DNA of 64,000 bases, from assembly GCF_006716425.1 (NCBI RefSeq), contig NZ_VFOZ01000001.1, positions 124,001-188,000 on the forward strand, written 5' to 3'. Below, piece by piece: positions 22,054-30,774 of this stretch; within the stretch, counting starts at the first letter, position 1; each line of letters starts with the position of its first letter. The translations under genes were made by a program, and so were the position numbers. The notes under the pieces are model-generated. The model worked only from the letters and a program-made list of their open reading frames with translations, made no database searches and was not told the origin of the DNA. Source of the DNA: Actinoallomurus bryophytorum (GTDB taxonomy: Bacteria > Actinomycetota > Actinomycetes > Streptosporangiales > Streptosporangiaceae).

Positions 22054-23178
22054 TCAGTCGCGGTAGGGCCGGAACGCCGTACGGACCGCGTCGGTGAAGA
22101 CCAGCGGTGACTCCTGCGCGAGGAAATGCCCGCCTTCTTCCACGGTCGCGATCCGGGTCAGCCGGGGGTACGCCTGTCGTAGCCAGGACTCGGGGGGCAC
22201 CGGAAGTTCCGGCTCCCTCGTGACGAGGACCGACGCCGGGACGGAGACCACGTCATCGGCGCCCAGCGGCCCAGAGTCGACCGCGTACAGACGCACGGTG
22301 TTGCCGATCGCGCGGTTGGCCCAGTAGATCATCACGTTGGTGAGCAGGTCGTCGGCGGTGAGATTGTCGCGCGTGGCCGGATCGCTCCAGGTCAGGAACT
22401 TCTCCAGGATCCACGCTGCTAGCCCGATCGGCGAGTCGAGCAGCCCGTACGTGAGGATCTGCGGGCGCGTCGCCTGCACGTGGGCGTACGCGCCGCGCTC
22501 GCTCTCCCATCGGCGCTCGGCGGCCAGGTAGTCCTCGTCGGTGACGGCCCCGTGGGGCTTGAGCCAGTTCGCGGTCTGGATGGCCCGTACGGTGCCGGGG
22601 TGGCGCATGCCGAGGCGGTTGACCACGCCGCCGCCGATGTCATCGCCGTGCGCGACGTATCGGTCGTAGCCGAGCCGGTCGACCATCAGCCGGTCGAAGA
22701 GTCCGGCGATCATGACTCGGTCGAGGTGCCGATTCGCGCACTGCTCGGAGAACCCGTACCCGGGCATGGCCGGGATGACGACGTCGAAGGCGTCGTCCGG
22801 ATCCCCGCCGTACGCCGCCGGGTCGGTCAGGTGACCGAGCACGCCGAGGTACTCCACGAACGAGCTGGGCCAGCCGTTCGCCAGGAGGAGGGGCAGCGGA
22901 TTCGGGCCCTTGCCGCGAACGTGGATGAAGTGGATACCGATGTCGTCGATGGTCGTCCGGTAGTGCGGAGCCACCGCGTTGAGCCGGCGCTCCTGCGCCC
23001 GCCAGTCGTACCCGTCGCGCCAGTAGGCGACGAGGTCCTCGATGTCGGTGATCACCTTGACGCTCTCGCCACCGTCGAGGATCGGCGGTGACGGTATCCG
23101 GGTCCGCTCCAGGCGGGTGGCGAGGTCGTCGAGGACCTCGTCGGGGATCGCGATGCGGAAGGGCTCGATGAGGGACAT
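22054..23178 (-). CDS. Epoxide hydrolase-family alpha/beta hydrolase
   Basis: The 374 residues combine an N-terminal epoxide hydrolase (EHN) region (EPFRIAIPDEVLDDLATRLE) with an alpha/beta-hydrolase core. The expected nucleophile is the Asp in AHGDDIGGGVV and the catalytic His is in VEEGGHFLAQESP. The oxyanion motif reads NGWPSSFVEY, Asn replacing the usual His of HGWP. Substrate is unknown. A divergent CGNR-type regulator gene starts 84 bases away, which suggests local control. Confidence 0.92.
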   Translation of the reverse strand: MSLIEPFRIAIPDEVLDDLATRLERTRIPSPPILDGGESVKVITDIEDLVAYWRDGYDWRAQERRLNAVAPHYRTTIDDIGIHFIHVRGKGPNPLPLLLANGWPSSFVEYLGVLGHLTDPAAYGGDPDDAFDVVIPAMPGYGFSEQCANRHLDRVMIAGLFDRLMVDRLGYDRYVAHGDDIGGGVVNRLGMRHPGTVRAIQTANWLKPHGAVTDEDYLAAERRWESERGAYAHVQATRPQILTYGLLDSPIGLAAWILEKFLTWSDPATRDNLTADDLLTNVMIYWANRAIGNTVRLYAVDSGPLGADDVVSVPASVLVTREPELPVPPESWLRQAYPRLTRIATVEEGGHFLAQESPLVFTDAVRTAFRPYRD

Positions 23179-23207
23179 GACAACCTTCCTGTTCGTTACG
23201 GTCTAGG

Positions 23208-23236
23208 ACGCTATGCCTGTGACGGTTACGGGTCAA
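23208..23236 (-). promoter_or_regulatory. Promoter of the epoxide hydrolase gene
   Basis: On the minus strand TTGACC (23236-23231) and TAGCGT (23213-23208) are separated by exactly 17 bases, about 30 bases before the ATG at 23178. Confidence 0.65.
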
Positions 23237-23262
23237 GTCATTAGAGGTGTAACGTCTCGGGC

Positions 23263-23796
23263 ATGGGAGCCAGACCGTCCGCACCCGGTTCACTCGCGCT
23301 GGTGGAGGCGTTCCTGCGGACGCGGAACGAGGTCACGAAGGCCGCCGACCTGAACCTCTGGTGTGCGGCCCACCTTCTGCCAGGCGGGGTGAGCCCGCGC
23401 ACGTACGACCGGGCACTGCGGCTGCGCGAGTCGCTCCGCTCGCTGATGCTCGCCAACAACGGCGGCCCGCCCGATCAGGCGGCCGCGGACATGGTCAACG
23501 CCGAGATCGCCGCATGCGGCCTGCACCCGGAGATCACCCCGGACGGCTCACACCTGCGCTGGCCGGCGGCGGGCGGGTCATCCGGCGACCGCCTCCTGGC
23601 GCCGCTGCTCACCGCCGTGATCACCGCGATGACCGACGGCACCTGGCCACGCATGAAGGCCTGCGCCGCCGACGACTGCCATTACGCGTTCTACGACCAC
23701 ACCCGAAACCGCTCAGCCCGCTGGTGCGACGTCGCCGGCTGCGGCGTCAACGCCCGCATGCGCGCCTACCGGCGCCGCCAATCCACCGAGCCCTGA
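23263..23796 (+). CDS. ABATE/CGNR zinc-finger putative transcription regulator
   Basis: This 177-residue protein has an N-terminal ABATE-like helical domain (LALVEAFLRTRNEVTKAADL) and a C-terminal zinc ribbon with four Cys: CAADDC and WCDVAGC. The name-giving CGNR tetrad is altered to CGVN before the basic tail RMRAYRRR. No Shine-Dalgarno sequence is visible; TAACGT at 23250-23255 lies 7 bases before the ATG, so the mRNA is probably leaderless. It probably regulates the divergent hydrolase. Confidence 0.85.
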   Translation: MGARPSAPGSLALVEAFLRTRNEVTKAADLNLWCAAHLLPGGVSPRTYDRALRLRESLRSLMLANNGGPPDQAAADMVNAEIAACGLHPEITPDGSHLRWPAAGGSSGDRLLAPLLTAVITAMTDGTWPRMKACAADDCHYAFYDHTRNRSARWCDVAGCGVNARMRAYRRRQSTEP

Positions 23797-24354
23797 CCCG
23801 CGCGCCGTCCAGTCGCACCGGAAGCCGGGAACGGTGCCCATGGTCGGTCTCGGGCCGGTCGGTCTCGGGCCGGTCGGTCTCGGGCCGGTCGGTCTCGGGC
23901 CGGTCGGTCTCGGGCCGGTCGGTCTCGGGCCGGTCGGTCTCGGGCCGGTCGGTCTCGGGCCGGTCGGTCTCGGGCCGGTCGGTCTCGGGCCGGTCGGTCT
24001 CGGGCCGGTCGGTCTCGGGCCGGTCCGTCCCCGCCGGTCCGTCCCCGCCCGCCCTGGGGGCGCCAGCCCACTCCTATCCTTCCGACCTGCGGGTTTGCGG
24101 GGCAAGAGGTTCCGGGATGCTGTGGAAAACTCGCGCCGAGCCCAGGCCGGGGCGACCCGGCGCCTCGCGAGCTTCCGGCCCGCGGCGGCGGTGTTCTCGT
24201 GCGGCCGGGAGGCCAGGCGGTTTCGGTTAGCGGCTGCACCCCATGTGACGTGCGGTAGGACCGTAATTCGATGCGGATTCGGCCATGCAGACACGGGCGA
24301 CGCAGGGTGGTACAACGGTCACCTGAGGCTCGAGCGCACTCTCCGGAGCGGCCC
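23797..24354. other. Gene-free region with tandem array
   Basis: It contains the 15-bp array at 23842-24021, two 14-bp GGTCCGTCCCCGCC copies after it, and then about 300 bases with no gene or clear promoter that I can support. Confidence 0.6.
23842..24021. repeat. 12 perfect copies of a 15-bp tandem repeat
   Basis: The unit GGTCGGTCTCGGGCC is repeated 12 times with no mismatch, followed by two copies of a 14-bp relative. The unit is a multiple of three, so on the + strand it would encode repeated VGLGP, but no start, ribosome site or downstream family resemblance supports translation. Confidence 0.95.
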
Positions 24355-25431
24355 ATGGCTGGACAGGAAAATCTGCGTGCCGCCGCCGCGCGCGACAAGG
24401 ATTTCGTCGGCCTGGACATCGACGCGATGGCGCAGCTCATCCATCAGATGGGTGGCGCCTCCAATGCCATCTCCGCGTGGTTGCGTACCAACGGGACACT
24501 GCCCCCCAGCGTGCCGCGTACCGGGCTCCGTCAGGCCGCGGCCGTGCACACCTGGGTCAGCGGGCAGTCCGGGATGCTGACCAGGCGCCGCAACTACGCC
24601 ATCACCCACCTCAGCAAGGGCGGCCATCCGATGCCGCACGTCAGCGCGGGCGGGTTCGGCGGGGGGCGGCACCGTACGACGGCGGTGGGGGCTGGGCGGC
24701 ATACCGGCAACTTCGCGGACGTTCACGCGGCGTTGAAGGCCGGGGCCGCCGACGCGTCGGCCATTCGCACGGCGGGCGAGGCGCACCATCCCGTTCCGGC
24801 CGCGGTCTGGAAGCGACTGGCCGCCAACGCCGACGACCCCGACTACGCACATGGGATGTACGACCGGCTCGGGCCGGCCGGCACCGCGCGGCTGATCAAG
24901 GCGGCGCTGGCGGACAAGGCGCACCTGAAGACGGTCGAGACCTCGCTGGGCGTCGCCAGCCACCACATGACGATGAACGAGAAGTGGCTGCGCGAAATGC
25001 TCGACGAGGCACGCCGCGCCGGCGTACGCGACGATGCCGTGCACGTCCTGGCCCAGGCCGGCCTCGGCCATCGTGCACGGGTCGCGCTCGGCCACCTCGG
25101 CCTGACCGAGATGGTCGGCGCACACCCGGAGCCGCCCCGATCCGGCGGCGCGGAGACTCCCCCGCCTCAGCACCTGATCCCGGCACCGCGGCCGCCGCAC
25201 GAGGCGATGATCACGCCCGCGGCGGACGACCCCCACGCCGCCGTCGAGCTGTACTCCCGCCATCCCGAGACCCTTCACCGGGCGCTGGAGGGCTGGCCGC
25301 GTTCCGAGGCACTCGCCCGCCTGGTCACCCACGCCACCACCGCCCACGACGCCGACCCGGCCGCCGTACGGGCGAACGCCGAACGCCTCGCCGGCTTCCA
25401 TGCCACCCGCCCATCCGGAACCCCGGCGTGA
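24355..25431 (+). CDS. Hypothetical protein with WXG-like N-terminal region
   Basis: I do not recognise the family. The ATG at 24355 follows GGAG by 6 bases and gives 358 residues. The first 90 residues are helical (DAMAQLIHQMGGASNAISAW) and resemble the size of ESX/WXG domains. A Gly/His-rich linker (AGGFGGGRHRTTAVGAGRH) leads to a helical repeat-like region, and the C-terminal 100 residues are Pro/Ala/His-rich. There is no signal peptide. It leads a set of overlapping genes, the third of which is WXG100-like, so a role in a type VII-linked system is possible but not shown. Confidence 0.7.
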   Translation: MAGQENLRAAAARDKDFVGLDIDAMAQLIHQMGGASNAISAWLRTNGTLPPSVPRTGLRQAAAVHTWVSGQSGMLTRRRNYAITHLSKGGHPMPHVSAGGFGGGRHRTTAVGAGRHTGNFADVHAALKAGAADASAIRTAGEAHHPVPAAVWKRLAANADDPDYAHGMYDRLGPAGTARLIKAALADKAHLKTVETSLGVASHHMTMNEKWLREMLDEARRAGVRDDAVHVLAQAGLGHRARVALGHLGLTEMVGAHPEPPRSGGAETPPPQHLIPAPRPPHEAMITPAADDPHAAVELYSRHPETLHRALEGWPRSEALARLVTHATTAHDADPAAVRANAERLAGFHATRPSGTPA

Positions 25432-25550
25432 ACCCCGGCCCGACCGCTCCCGGCGAGCCGCGTTCCGACGCGCCGCCAGCGGGCGACGGCGAGAGATGGA
25501 GACCCGCCGGGGATCACCAGGCCGCGGGCGACGAGAAGACCCGCGTATGA
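25428..25550 (+). CDS. Small coupled ORF (40 aa), hypothetical
   Basis: Its GTG overlaps the stop of the 358-residue gene (GTGA), and its TGA overlaps the ATG of the WXG-like gene (ATGA). The product is Pro/Gly/Asp-rich (GPTAPGEPRSDAPPAGDG) and probably disordered. Support is the double overlap only; it may simply be a translational bridge. Confidence 0.4.
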   Translation: MNPGPTAPGEPRSDAPPAGDGERWRPAGDHQAAGDEKTRV

Positions 25551-25864
25551 GCACCTACCCGCCCTCGCCGGGCACGTTGCGGTCACCCTCCGACCCGCCA
25601 CCCGCCGGCGATACCCAGCGTCCCAATCCCGAATACGCCGACCTCTACCAGGCCTATCAGCGAGCGTTCGAGAGCGCCCACACGCTGGAGAAGGCGCTCG
25701 ACCCTCCCGTACGCACCGCCGGTGACGCCTGGGTCGGGCCCGCCGCTCGCGGCTGGCAGAACGATCTGGAGACACAGCGTGGCGAGCTGAAGAAGGCGGC
25801 GACGCAGATTCTGTGGGACATTTACGGCGCACTCTCGAAGGTTCCGCCGTTCATTCCCAAGTGA
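25547..25864 (+). CDS. WXG100-like small helical protein
   Basis: The 105-residue product has a Pro-rich head, then two predicted helices around a W-x-G-like turn (AGDAWVGPAARGWQNDL), the ESX/WXG100 pattern. It lacks an obvious C-terminal YxxxD/E secretion tag (tail SKVPPFIPK). It sits between the unrecognised 358-residue gene and a GNAT gene with 4-base overlaps. No EccC/EccD or other type VII machinery is in the window. Confidence 0.65.
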   Translation: MSTYPPSPGTLRSPSDPPPAGDTQRPNPEYADLYQAYQRAFESAHTLEKALDPPVRTAGDAWVGPAARGWQNDLETQRGELKKAATQILWDIYGALSKVPPFIPK

Positions 25865-26457
25865 GGCACGTGAGACCAGCATTCAGGGCACGCCGTGAGG
25901 CCGCGCCGCAGATTCGTGAGATCGACCGCCGCGGGTTCCTGCGACGTCTCGACGTACTCCTGGCCACGTACGAGGCGGCCATGCTCCCCCCGCCAGAGCA
26001 GATGCCCGGCCGGCACATGATCATGGAGCGGCACGCCGGCCATCCCGCGTTCCGTGCGTTCGTCGCGGAGCGTGGGCGGACCGTCGTGGGTTTCGGTTAT
26101 GGGTTCCACGGCGAGGCCGGGCAGTGGTGGCACGATGTCGTACGCGGCCAGCTCGGCAAGACCGGTGGGGATGCGCACGCCCGGCACTGGCTGGACGACA
26201 CCTGGGAGGTGGCCGAGCTGCACGTGCACCCGTCCGCGCAGGGGCGAGGGCTCGGCCGTGGGCTGATCACCTCACTGTGCGCCGACCGGCCCGAGCGTAC
26301 GGTCGTGCTGTCCACGCTCGACGCGCAGACCCCGGCCCGCAAGCTCTACGGCTCCCTGGGTCTGACCGACCTGATAACCGGCTTCCGGTTCCCCGGCGGC
26401 GGCCCCCTCTACGCCGTGATGGGCGCCGAGCTGCCGCTGAGCTCCAAGCGCGAGTAG
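25861..26457 (+). CDS. GNAT-family N-acetyltransferase
   Basis: This protein is a putative acetyltransferase with unknown target. The GTG at 25861 overlaps the previous stop (GTGA) and gives 198 residues; a GTG at 25870 is an alternative. The acetyl-CoA motif A is intact: VAELHVHPSAQGRGLGRGL with QGRGLG. The last codons and stop lie inside the 43-bp direct repeat shared with metF, which suggests its 3' end originally overlapped the metF 3' end convergently. Confidence 0.88.
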   Translation: MRHVRPAFRARREAAPQIREIDRRGFLRRLDVLLATYEAAMLPPPEQMPGRHMIMERHAGHPAFRAFVAERGRTVVGFGYGFHGEAGQWWHDVVRGQLGKTGGDAHARHWLDDTWEVAELHVHPSAQGRGLGRGLITSLCADRPERTVVLSTLDAQTPARKLYGSLGLTDLITGFRFPGGGPLYAVMGAELPLSSKRE

Positions 26458-26491
26458 ACCTCGCTCGTCGCCGTCGACTTGTTGAACGTGA
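26449..26491. repeat. Left attachment-site copy (putative attL)
   Basis: The sequence begins CGCGAGTAGACCTCGCTCG and ends TTGTTGAACGTGA, and is identical over 43 bases to 28506-28548. Similarity continues imperfectly for about 20 bases to its left (GAGCTCC... against GATCTCC...), consistent with two related versions of a metF end. Confidence 0.8.
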
Positions 26492-26618
26492 ACCGCGTCC
26501 GCCACCTGCGGCGCCCGGCGCCCGCTAGCCGCTGCCACGAGCAGTTGCCATTGGTCGTTGCCGGTCACCCCTGGCCTGGTCGCAGCCGGCACCGGCGTCT
26601 CGGCGAGCGGGCCGGTCT

Positions 26619-28193
26619 TCAGCGTGGGCTGAGTCCTTCGATCACCGCGCGCGGCAGGTAGCCGGACTCGACCCGCACCGGGATGCCTCGGTCGTGGGCG
26701 AGGCAGGCCAGTCCGAGCGCGTCGAAGGAGAGCTGCCCGTCCGGGTCGTCGATGCGGTCGCCCGCGCTGTAGTAGTCGCGGTAGAGGCCGAGAGCGTCGG
26801 CGAGGACGGCGTTGAAGCCGTCCGCGTCGTCATCGGCGATGCGCTCCAGCAGCCGGGCGCGGGGGTCGCGCAGGCACTCCCAGTGCTCGTCGCCGGAGGT
26901 CTTGGCCAGCGCCTTCCGCAGATGCGGACGCGGGTCCTGTCCGCGCAGGACGGCGTGGCACGCGTGCGCGTAGGAGTTCGTGTCCGGAATCGTGGAGTGA
27001 AGGTCGCCGGCGTTGAACGCGGCCAGGATCGCGATGTCCGCCTGCCTGCGGGACGTCCATGCCAGCGCGGCGGCCCGCGCGTAGGTCCAGTCGGAGGCGT
27101 CGCTGTTCGGCCCGGACGCGGGCAGTTCCGCGGTGCGTCCGCCCAGCGTGACGGCGATCGCAGTGCCGCGCGGGGCCGAAGCCAGCCGGAACGCCGACGC
27201 GAACGACTCGCTCGCCAGGACCAGCCCGTCGGTGTACACGGCGCTCTCGGCGCGCGGGTCCAGCACGGAGCGGAACGACAGCGCCATCATCATGTGCTCC
27301 CCGGGATCGGCCATCGCCGAGAACCGGTACTGGATGAGCACTTCCGGGTCGAACGCGAACTCCACCTTCCGTTCGGAACGCTTGCCGGCGTTCTCCAGCC
27401 AGCGGGCGGCGCGGTCGCCGTCGAAGCCGGGGCGGGCGATCGCGCCGTCCGCGCTCGGCTTCTTGGGCCCAGCGCGCGTGAACAGCCGCTCGGGAAGGTA
27501 GCCGGACTCGACCTCAATCGGCAGCTCGGTCTCGTGCGCGAGCGTGGCCATGGCCAGCGGTCCCCAGGCGATCAGGTCACGCGGGTACCTCCCGGCCCGC
27601 TCGCGGTGCTGCTCCAGCGTCGCGGCCAGAGCGGCGTTGAACGCGACGGCGTCGCCTTGGGCGATCGCGCGCAGCATCCGGCCCTCGGGGGAGTCCGGGT
27701 AGGTCTCGGCGGGCTGTTTCGCCCAGAAGGCGCGAAGGCCTTGAAGGTCGTCGTCCTCGGGCAGGGACTGGACCAGCGGGTAGAGGCCGAGCAGGACGTC
27801 GTCCTTCCCGACGGCGAGCGCCACCTGGTAGGCCCAGACCCAGTCGTGCACACTCAGGCTCTCGTCCCGCTCCTGCAGGAAGCCGAACCCGACGCCCAGG
27901 TAGTCGACGAAGGCGCGGACCTCCCCGCCGGCCGGGACGGTCCGGGCGCGCGCATAGTCCCGGTACAGCGACGCGGCCGAGGTCAGCGCGAGCCAGGTCT
28001 CCCGGGTCTCGACGCGCGGGTCGATCTCGACGGTGCGCGCCGCCGCGTAGTCCAGCAGCATGTCGGCGAGCATCTCGATGCCGAACGGGCCGCCGTTCTC
28101 GGCGAGCTTGGCGTCCCGGCCCAGCCGCTCGGGGACGGCCGCCAGGGCAAACGCGAGGGACTCTTCGGAAATGCTGTGACGATCAACGCGCAT
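26619..28193 (-). CDS. Imm49-like double-domain immunity protein
   Basis: The 524-residue protein contains two related halves, each ending in the Imm49-type tail: LAMATLAHETELPIEVESGY (about residue 205-240) and LGLACLAHDRGIPVRVESGY (near the C-terminus), both followed by LP. Imm49 proteins neutralise effectors of polymorphic toxin systems; single-domain members are about half this length, so this is a tandem fusion. No Shine-Dalgarno sequence is present: TACGAT sits 8 bases before the ATG at 28193, suggesting a leaderless mRNA. No toxin gene is adjacent, so it may be an orphan immunity gene carried by the decayed element. Confidence 0.65.
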   Translation of the reverse strand: MRVDRHSISEESLAFALAAVPERLGRDAKLAENGGPFGIEMLADMLLDYAAARTVEIDPRVETRETWLALTSAASLYRDYARARTVPAGGEVRAFVDYLGVGFGFLQERDESLSVHDWVWAYQVALAVGKDDVLLGLYPLVQSLPEDDDLQGLRAFWAKQPAETYPDSPEGRMLRAIAQGDAVAFNAALAATLEQHRERAGRYPRDLIAWGPLAMATLAHETELPIEVESGYLPERLFTRAGPKKPSADGAIARPGFDGDRAARWLENAGKRSERKVEFAFDPEVLIQYRFSAMADPGEHMMMALSFRSVLDPRAESAVYTDGLVLASESFASAFRLASAPRGTAIAVTLGGRTAELPASGPNSDASDWTYARAAALAWTSRRQADIAILAAFNAGDLHSTIPDTNSYAHACHAVLRGQDPRPHLRKALAKTSGDEHWECLRDPRARLLERIADDDADGFNAVLADALGLYRDYYSAGDRIDDPDGQLSFDALGLACLAHDRGIPVRVESGYLPRAVIEGLSPR

Positions 28194-28260
28194 GGGGCGT
28201 GATCGTAGCGACCGTCAGCAGTCCCGGCAGAAAAGGCATCAAGAAGCCCTCCGCTCGCCG

Positions 28261-28368
28261 GGTAGCGATCCGGATACCGGTCGAATCACTTTCGGGCAGT
28301 ACACGGAAAAATGGATCTCCGCCCAAACCACCGACGTAACGTCATGGACGACCACGGTTCGGCGTCAG
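28261..28368 (+). pseudogene. Scrap of a phage-type tyrosine integrase (core-binding domain)
   Basis: One frame reads GSDPDTGRITFGQYTEKWIS then AQTTDVTSWTTTVRRQ. This is the start of the SAM-like core-binding domain found in actinophage tyrosine integrases (RxTFGEYAExWL-type). Neither the N-terminal arm-binding part nor the catalytic R-H-x-x-R-Y domain remains. It lies 138 bases from the right 43-bp repeat, the usual place for an integrase gene beside its att site. Confidence 0.65.
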
Positions 28369-28462
28369 ACGGCCCAGGACTCGCAGGGAAGGTTCGGGCC
28401 GACGGTTCGCATGACCGCCGGCCCAGCCATCGCATGTGCCCGACTGGTGGCCTGAACAGCGC

Positions 28463-29377
28463 TTACGGCACCAACAGGTCGCGACGGCTCCCGCTGATCT
28501 CCAGACGCGAGTAGACCTCGCTCGTCGCCGTCGACTTGTTGAACGTGATGAAGTGGATCCCCGGCACGCCCTCGGCGAGCAGCCGGCGGCACAGCTGCAC
28601 GGCCTGGTCGATGCCGAGGCGGCGTACGGCCTCCGGGTCGTCGCCGACGGCCTCGAACCGCTCCGCCAGCTCCCGCGGGAACGGCGCCCCGGACAGCTGC
28701 TCCGAGCGTTCGATCGTGCTCAGCTGGGTGACCGGCATGATGCCCGGAATGATCGGTACGTCGCAGCCCAGGGCGGCGACGCGGTCGCGCAGCGTCAGGT
28801 AGTCCTCGGCGCGGAAGAACATCTGCGTGATCGCGTAGTCGGCTCCGGCCTCGCATTTGCGCACGAAGTAACGCGTGTCGCTCTCGATGTCCGGAGAACG
28901 CGGGTGTTTGTACGGGAACGCCGCCACCCCGACACTGAAGTCACCCGAGGACTTGATCAGCCGCACGACGTCCTCGGCGTACTCGACACCGGAGGGATGG
29001 CGCACCCACTCCCCCATCGGGTCGCCGGGCGGGTCACCGCGCAGGGCCAGCAGATCGCTGACGCCCGCCGCCGCGAACCTGCCGATGAGCTGGCGCAGCT
29101 CGGCGATCGAGTGGTTGACGGCGGTGAAGTGCGCGACGGGTGTGAGCGTCGTGTCGGTGGCGATCCGCTCGACGATGTCGATGGTGTGATCACGGTTGCC
29201 ACCGCCGGCGCCGTACGTCACGGACACGAAGGTCGGCTGCAGCACCTCGAGGCGCCTGATCGCCTGCCAGAGGTTGCGCGCCCCCTGCTCGGTCTTGGGA
29301 GGGAAGAACTCGAACGAGAACGTCGTCTTTCCGGCGGCGAGGACTTCTCGGATGGTTCGGGGGCGAGCGGCAGTCAT
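28463..29377 (-). CDS. metF: Methylenetetrahydrofolate reductase
   Basis: This flavoenzyme reduces methylene-THF to methyl-THF for methionine synthesis. The ATG at 29377 ([16 protein letters not shown]) gives 304 residues. [18 protein letters not shown] holds the catalytic Glu, and [11 protein letters not shown] is the folate/NADH loop. The final 14 residues after the repeat ([14 protein letters not shown]) are probably supplied by the inserted element. It is divergent from the polyprenyl synthase gene with 49 bases between starts, like the mycobacterial Rv2172c-Rv2173 pair. Confidence 0.95.
   Translation of the reverse strand: MTAARPRTIREVLAAGKTTFSFEFFPPKTEQGARNLWQAIRRLEVLQPTFVSVTYGAGGGNRDHTIDIVERIATDTTLTPVAHFTAVNHSIAELRQLIGRFAAAGVSDLLALRGDPPGDPMGEWVRHPSGVEYAEDVVRLIKSSGDFSVGVAAFPYKHPRSPDIESDTRYFVRKCEAGADYAITQMFFRAEDYLTLRDRVAALGCDVPIIPGIMPVTQLSTIERSEQLSGAPFPRELAERFEAVGDDPEAVRRLGIDQAVQLCRRLLAEGVPGIHFITFNKSTATSEVYSRLEISGSRRDLLVP
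28506..28548. repeat. Right attachment-site copy (putative attR), inside metF
   Basis: The copy lies within the metF coding sequence about 14 codons before its stop; on the minus strand it encodes [13 protein letters not shown]. It is identical to 26449-26491. Confidence 0.8.
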
Positions 29378-29426
29378 GACCAACAGCGTAACGGGCCGGT
29401 ACGGGCGGACCACTAGTCTCAGGTTC

Positions 29427-30485
29427 GTGGTCGCAAGTCGAATACGCAAAGAGGTCGACGAGGCGCTGTACGCCTTCGTCGACCGCCAGCGCCCCCTGCT
29501 CGACGCCGTCTCCGGTGATCTGGCGCCGATGCTGGCCGCCCTCGACTCACTGCTCTCCGGCGGCAAACGGCTCCGTCCGGAGTTCTGCTACTGGGGCTGG
29601 CGTGGCTCAGGAGGCGAAGATCGCCCGGAGCTCTTCACCGCCGCGGCCTCGCTGGAGCTGCTGCAGGCCGGTGCGCTGATCCACGACGACGTCATGGACG
29701 GCAGCGACACGCGTCGCGGCCAGCCCGCGGCGCACCGGAGGTTCGAGGGGCTGCACGCCGAGTCCGGCTGGCGCGGATCCGCGGAGGCGTTCGGCGCCGG
29801 CGCGGCCATCCTGCTCGGCGATGTGTGCCTGACCTGGTGCGACGAGATGTTCCAGGGCAGCGGACTGCCTGATGAGGCGTTGCGGCGCGGCCGGCCGATC
29901 TTCGACCTGATGCGCACCGAGGTGATGTGCGGTCAGTATCTCGACATGCGCGGCCAGGCGCGGGGTCCCCTGGCGGGCCACGCGATGGTCGAGGAGGCCC
30001 TGCGGATCGTGCGCTTCAAGAGCGCGAAGTACACCATCGAGCGGCCGCTGCAGCTCGGTGCCGCGCTGGCCGGATCGGAGTCCGTGGCGGAGCTCTCGGC
30101 GTACGGGATGCCGCTCGGCATCGCGTTCCAGCTGCGCGATGACGTCCTCGGCGTCTTCGGCGACCCGGCGCAGACCGGCAAGCCGGCAGGCGATGACCTG
30201 CGCGAGGGCAAGCGGACGGTGCTCGTCGCGCTGACCCTGGAGCGGGCGACGACGGCGCAGGCGCAGACCGTGGAGACCCTGCTGGGCGACCCGGCGCTCG
30301 ACCTCGACGGGGTCGAGACGCTCCGCTCGATCATCGTGGCGACCGGCGCGCTGGACGCCTGCGAGAAGATGATCGACGGGTACACCGCGGACGCCGAGGC
30401 GGCACTGGCGGCCGCGCCCCTCGGCGCCGAGGGCCGCGAGGCGCTCTCGGGACTCACCGTCGTCGCGACGGCACGCACTGTTTGA
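29427..30485 (+). CDS. Polyprenyl (geranylgeranyl-type) diphosphate synthase
   Basis: This enzyme condenses isopentenyl diphosphate with allylic diphosphates. The GTG at 29427 ([14 protein letters not shown]) gives 352 residues. The first Asp-rich motif is [15 protein letters not shown] (DDxxD) and the second is [14 protein letters not shown] (DDxxG form). [14 protein letters not shown] is the IPP-binding block. By position next to metF it corresponds to mycobacterial idsA2; chain length cannot be fixed from sequence alone. Confidence 0.93.
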   Translation: MVASRIRKEVDEALYAFVDRQRPLLDAVSGDLAPMLAALDSLLSGGKRLRPEFCYWGWRGSGGEDRPELFTAAASLELLQAGALIHDDVMDGSDTRRGQPAAHRRFEGLHAESGWRGSAEAFGAGAAILLGDVCLTWCDEMFQGSGLPDEALRRGRPIFDLMRTEVMCGQYLDMRGQARGPLAGHAMVEEALRIVRFKSAKYTIERPLQLGAALAGSESVAELSAYGMPLGIAFQLRDDVLGVFGDPAQTGKPAGDDLREGKRTVLVALTLERATTAQAQTVETLLGDPALDLDGVETLRSIIVATGALDACEKMIDGYTADAEAALAAAPLGAEGREALSGLTVVATARTV

Positions 30486-30550
30486 GCCGAAGGCGGGCAA
30501 TGTGACCGGCATGAGCGTTCGCCGGACATAACGATCATGCCGGGTTAAGA

Positions 30551-30772
30551 ATGAGGCATGACCGACCGAACGTCAGCATGAGCACCGGCACCAGCATGAG
30601 ACTGGACACCGGAGAGCAGAAGCACGTCACCGAGCGCGAGACCGCAGGTGTACGCACGCGTCCGGCCGCCCGCGCGCCTCGCTTGCGACGTAACCGCCGG
30701 CTGGTCCTCGCGCTGGCGTTGGTGATCCTGGCGGGGTTCCTGCTCGGCCTGGGCCTGCCGATCCACCAGTAG
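30551..30772 (+). CDS. Small single-pass membrane protein, hypothetical
   Basis: The 73-residue frame (possible starts ATG at 30551, 30578 or 30596) has a polar, Arg-rich head (RTRPAARAPRLRRNRR) and one hydrophobic segment LVLALALVILAGFLLGLGLP at the C-terminus. No family is recognised. Arg before the segment predicts an N-in orientation. Confidence 0.55.
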   Translation: MRHDRPNVSMSTGTSMRLDTGEQKHVTERETAGVRTRPAARAPRLRRNRRLVLALALVILAGFLLGLGLPIHQ

Positions 30773-30774
30773 CG

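Larger units (their letters stand above)
26449..28548. mobile_element. Decayed integrative element in the metF 3' end
   Basis: Two identical 43-bp sequences (26449-26491 and 28506-28548) bracket about 2 kb that holds an Imm49-like immunity gene and an integrase scrap lying near the right copy. The right copy is the C-terminal coding end of metF. The left copy, beside the GNAT gene, could equally encode a metF C-terminus ([15 protein letters not shown] then LSGS). This is the pattern left when a tyrosine-recombinase element inserts in a gene 3' end and rebuilds it with its own att sequence. Confidence 0.7.

Noticed and set aside
23834-24580. VGLGP-repeat protein starting at the 15-bp array
   Set aside because: No Shine-Dalgarno sequence, and after the array the frame overlaps the well-supported 24355 gene in another phase.
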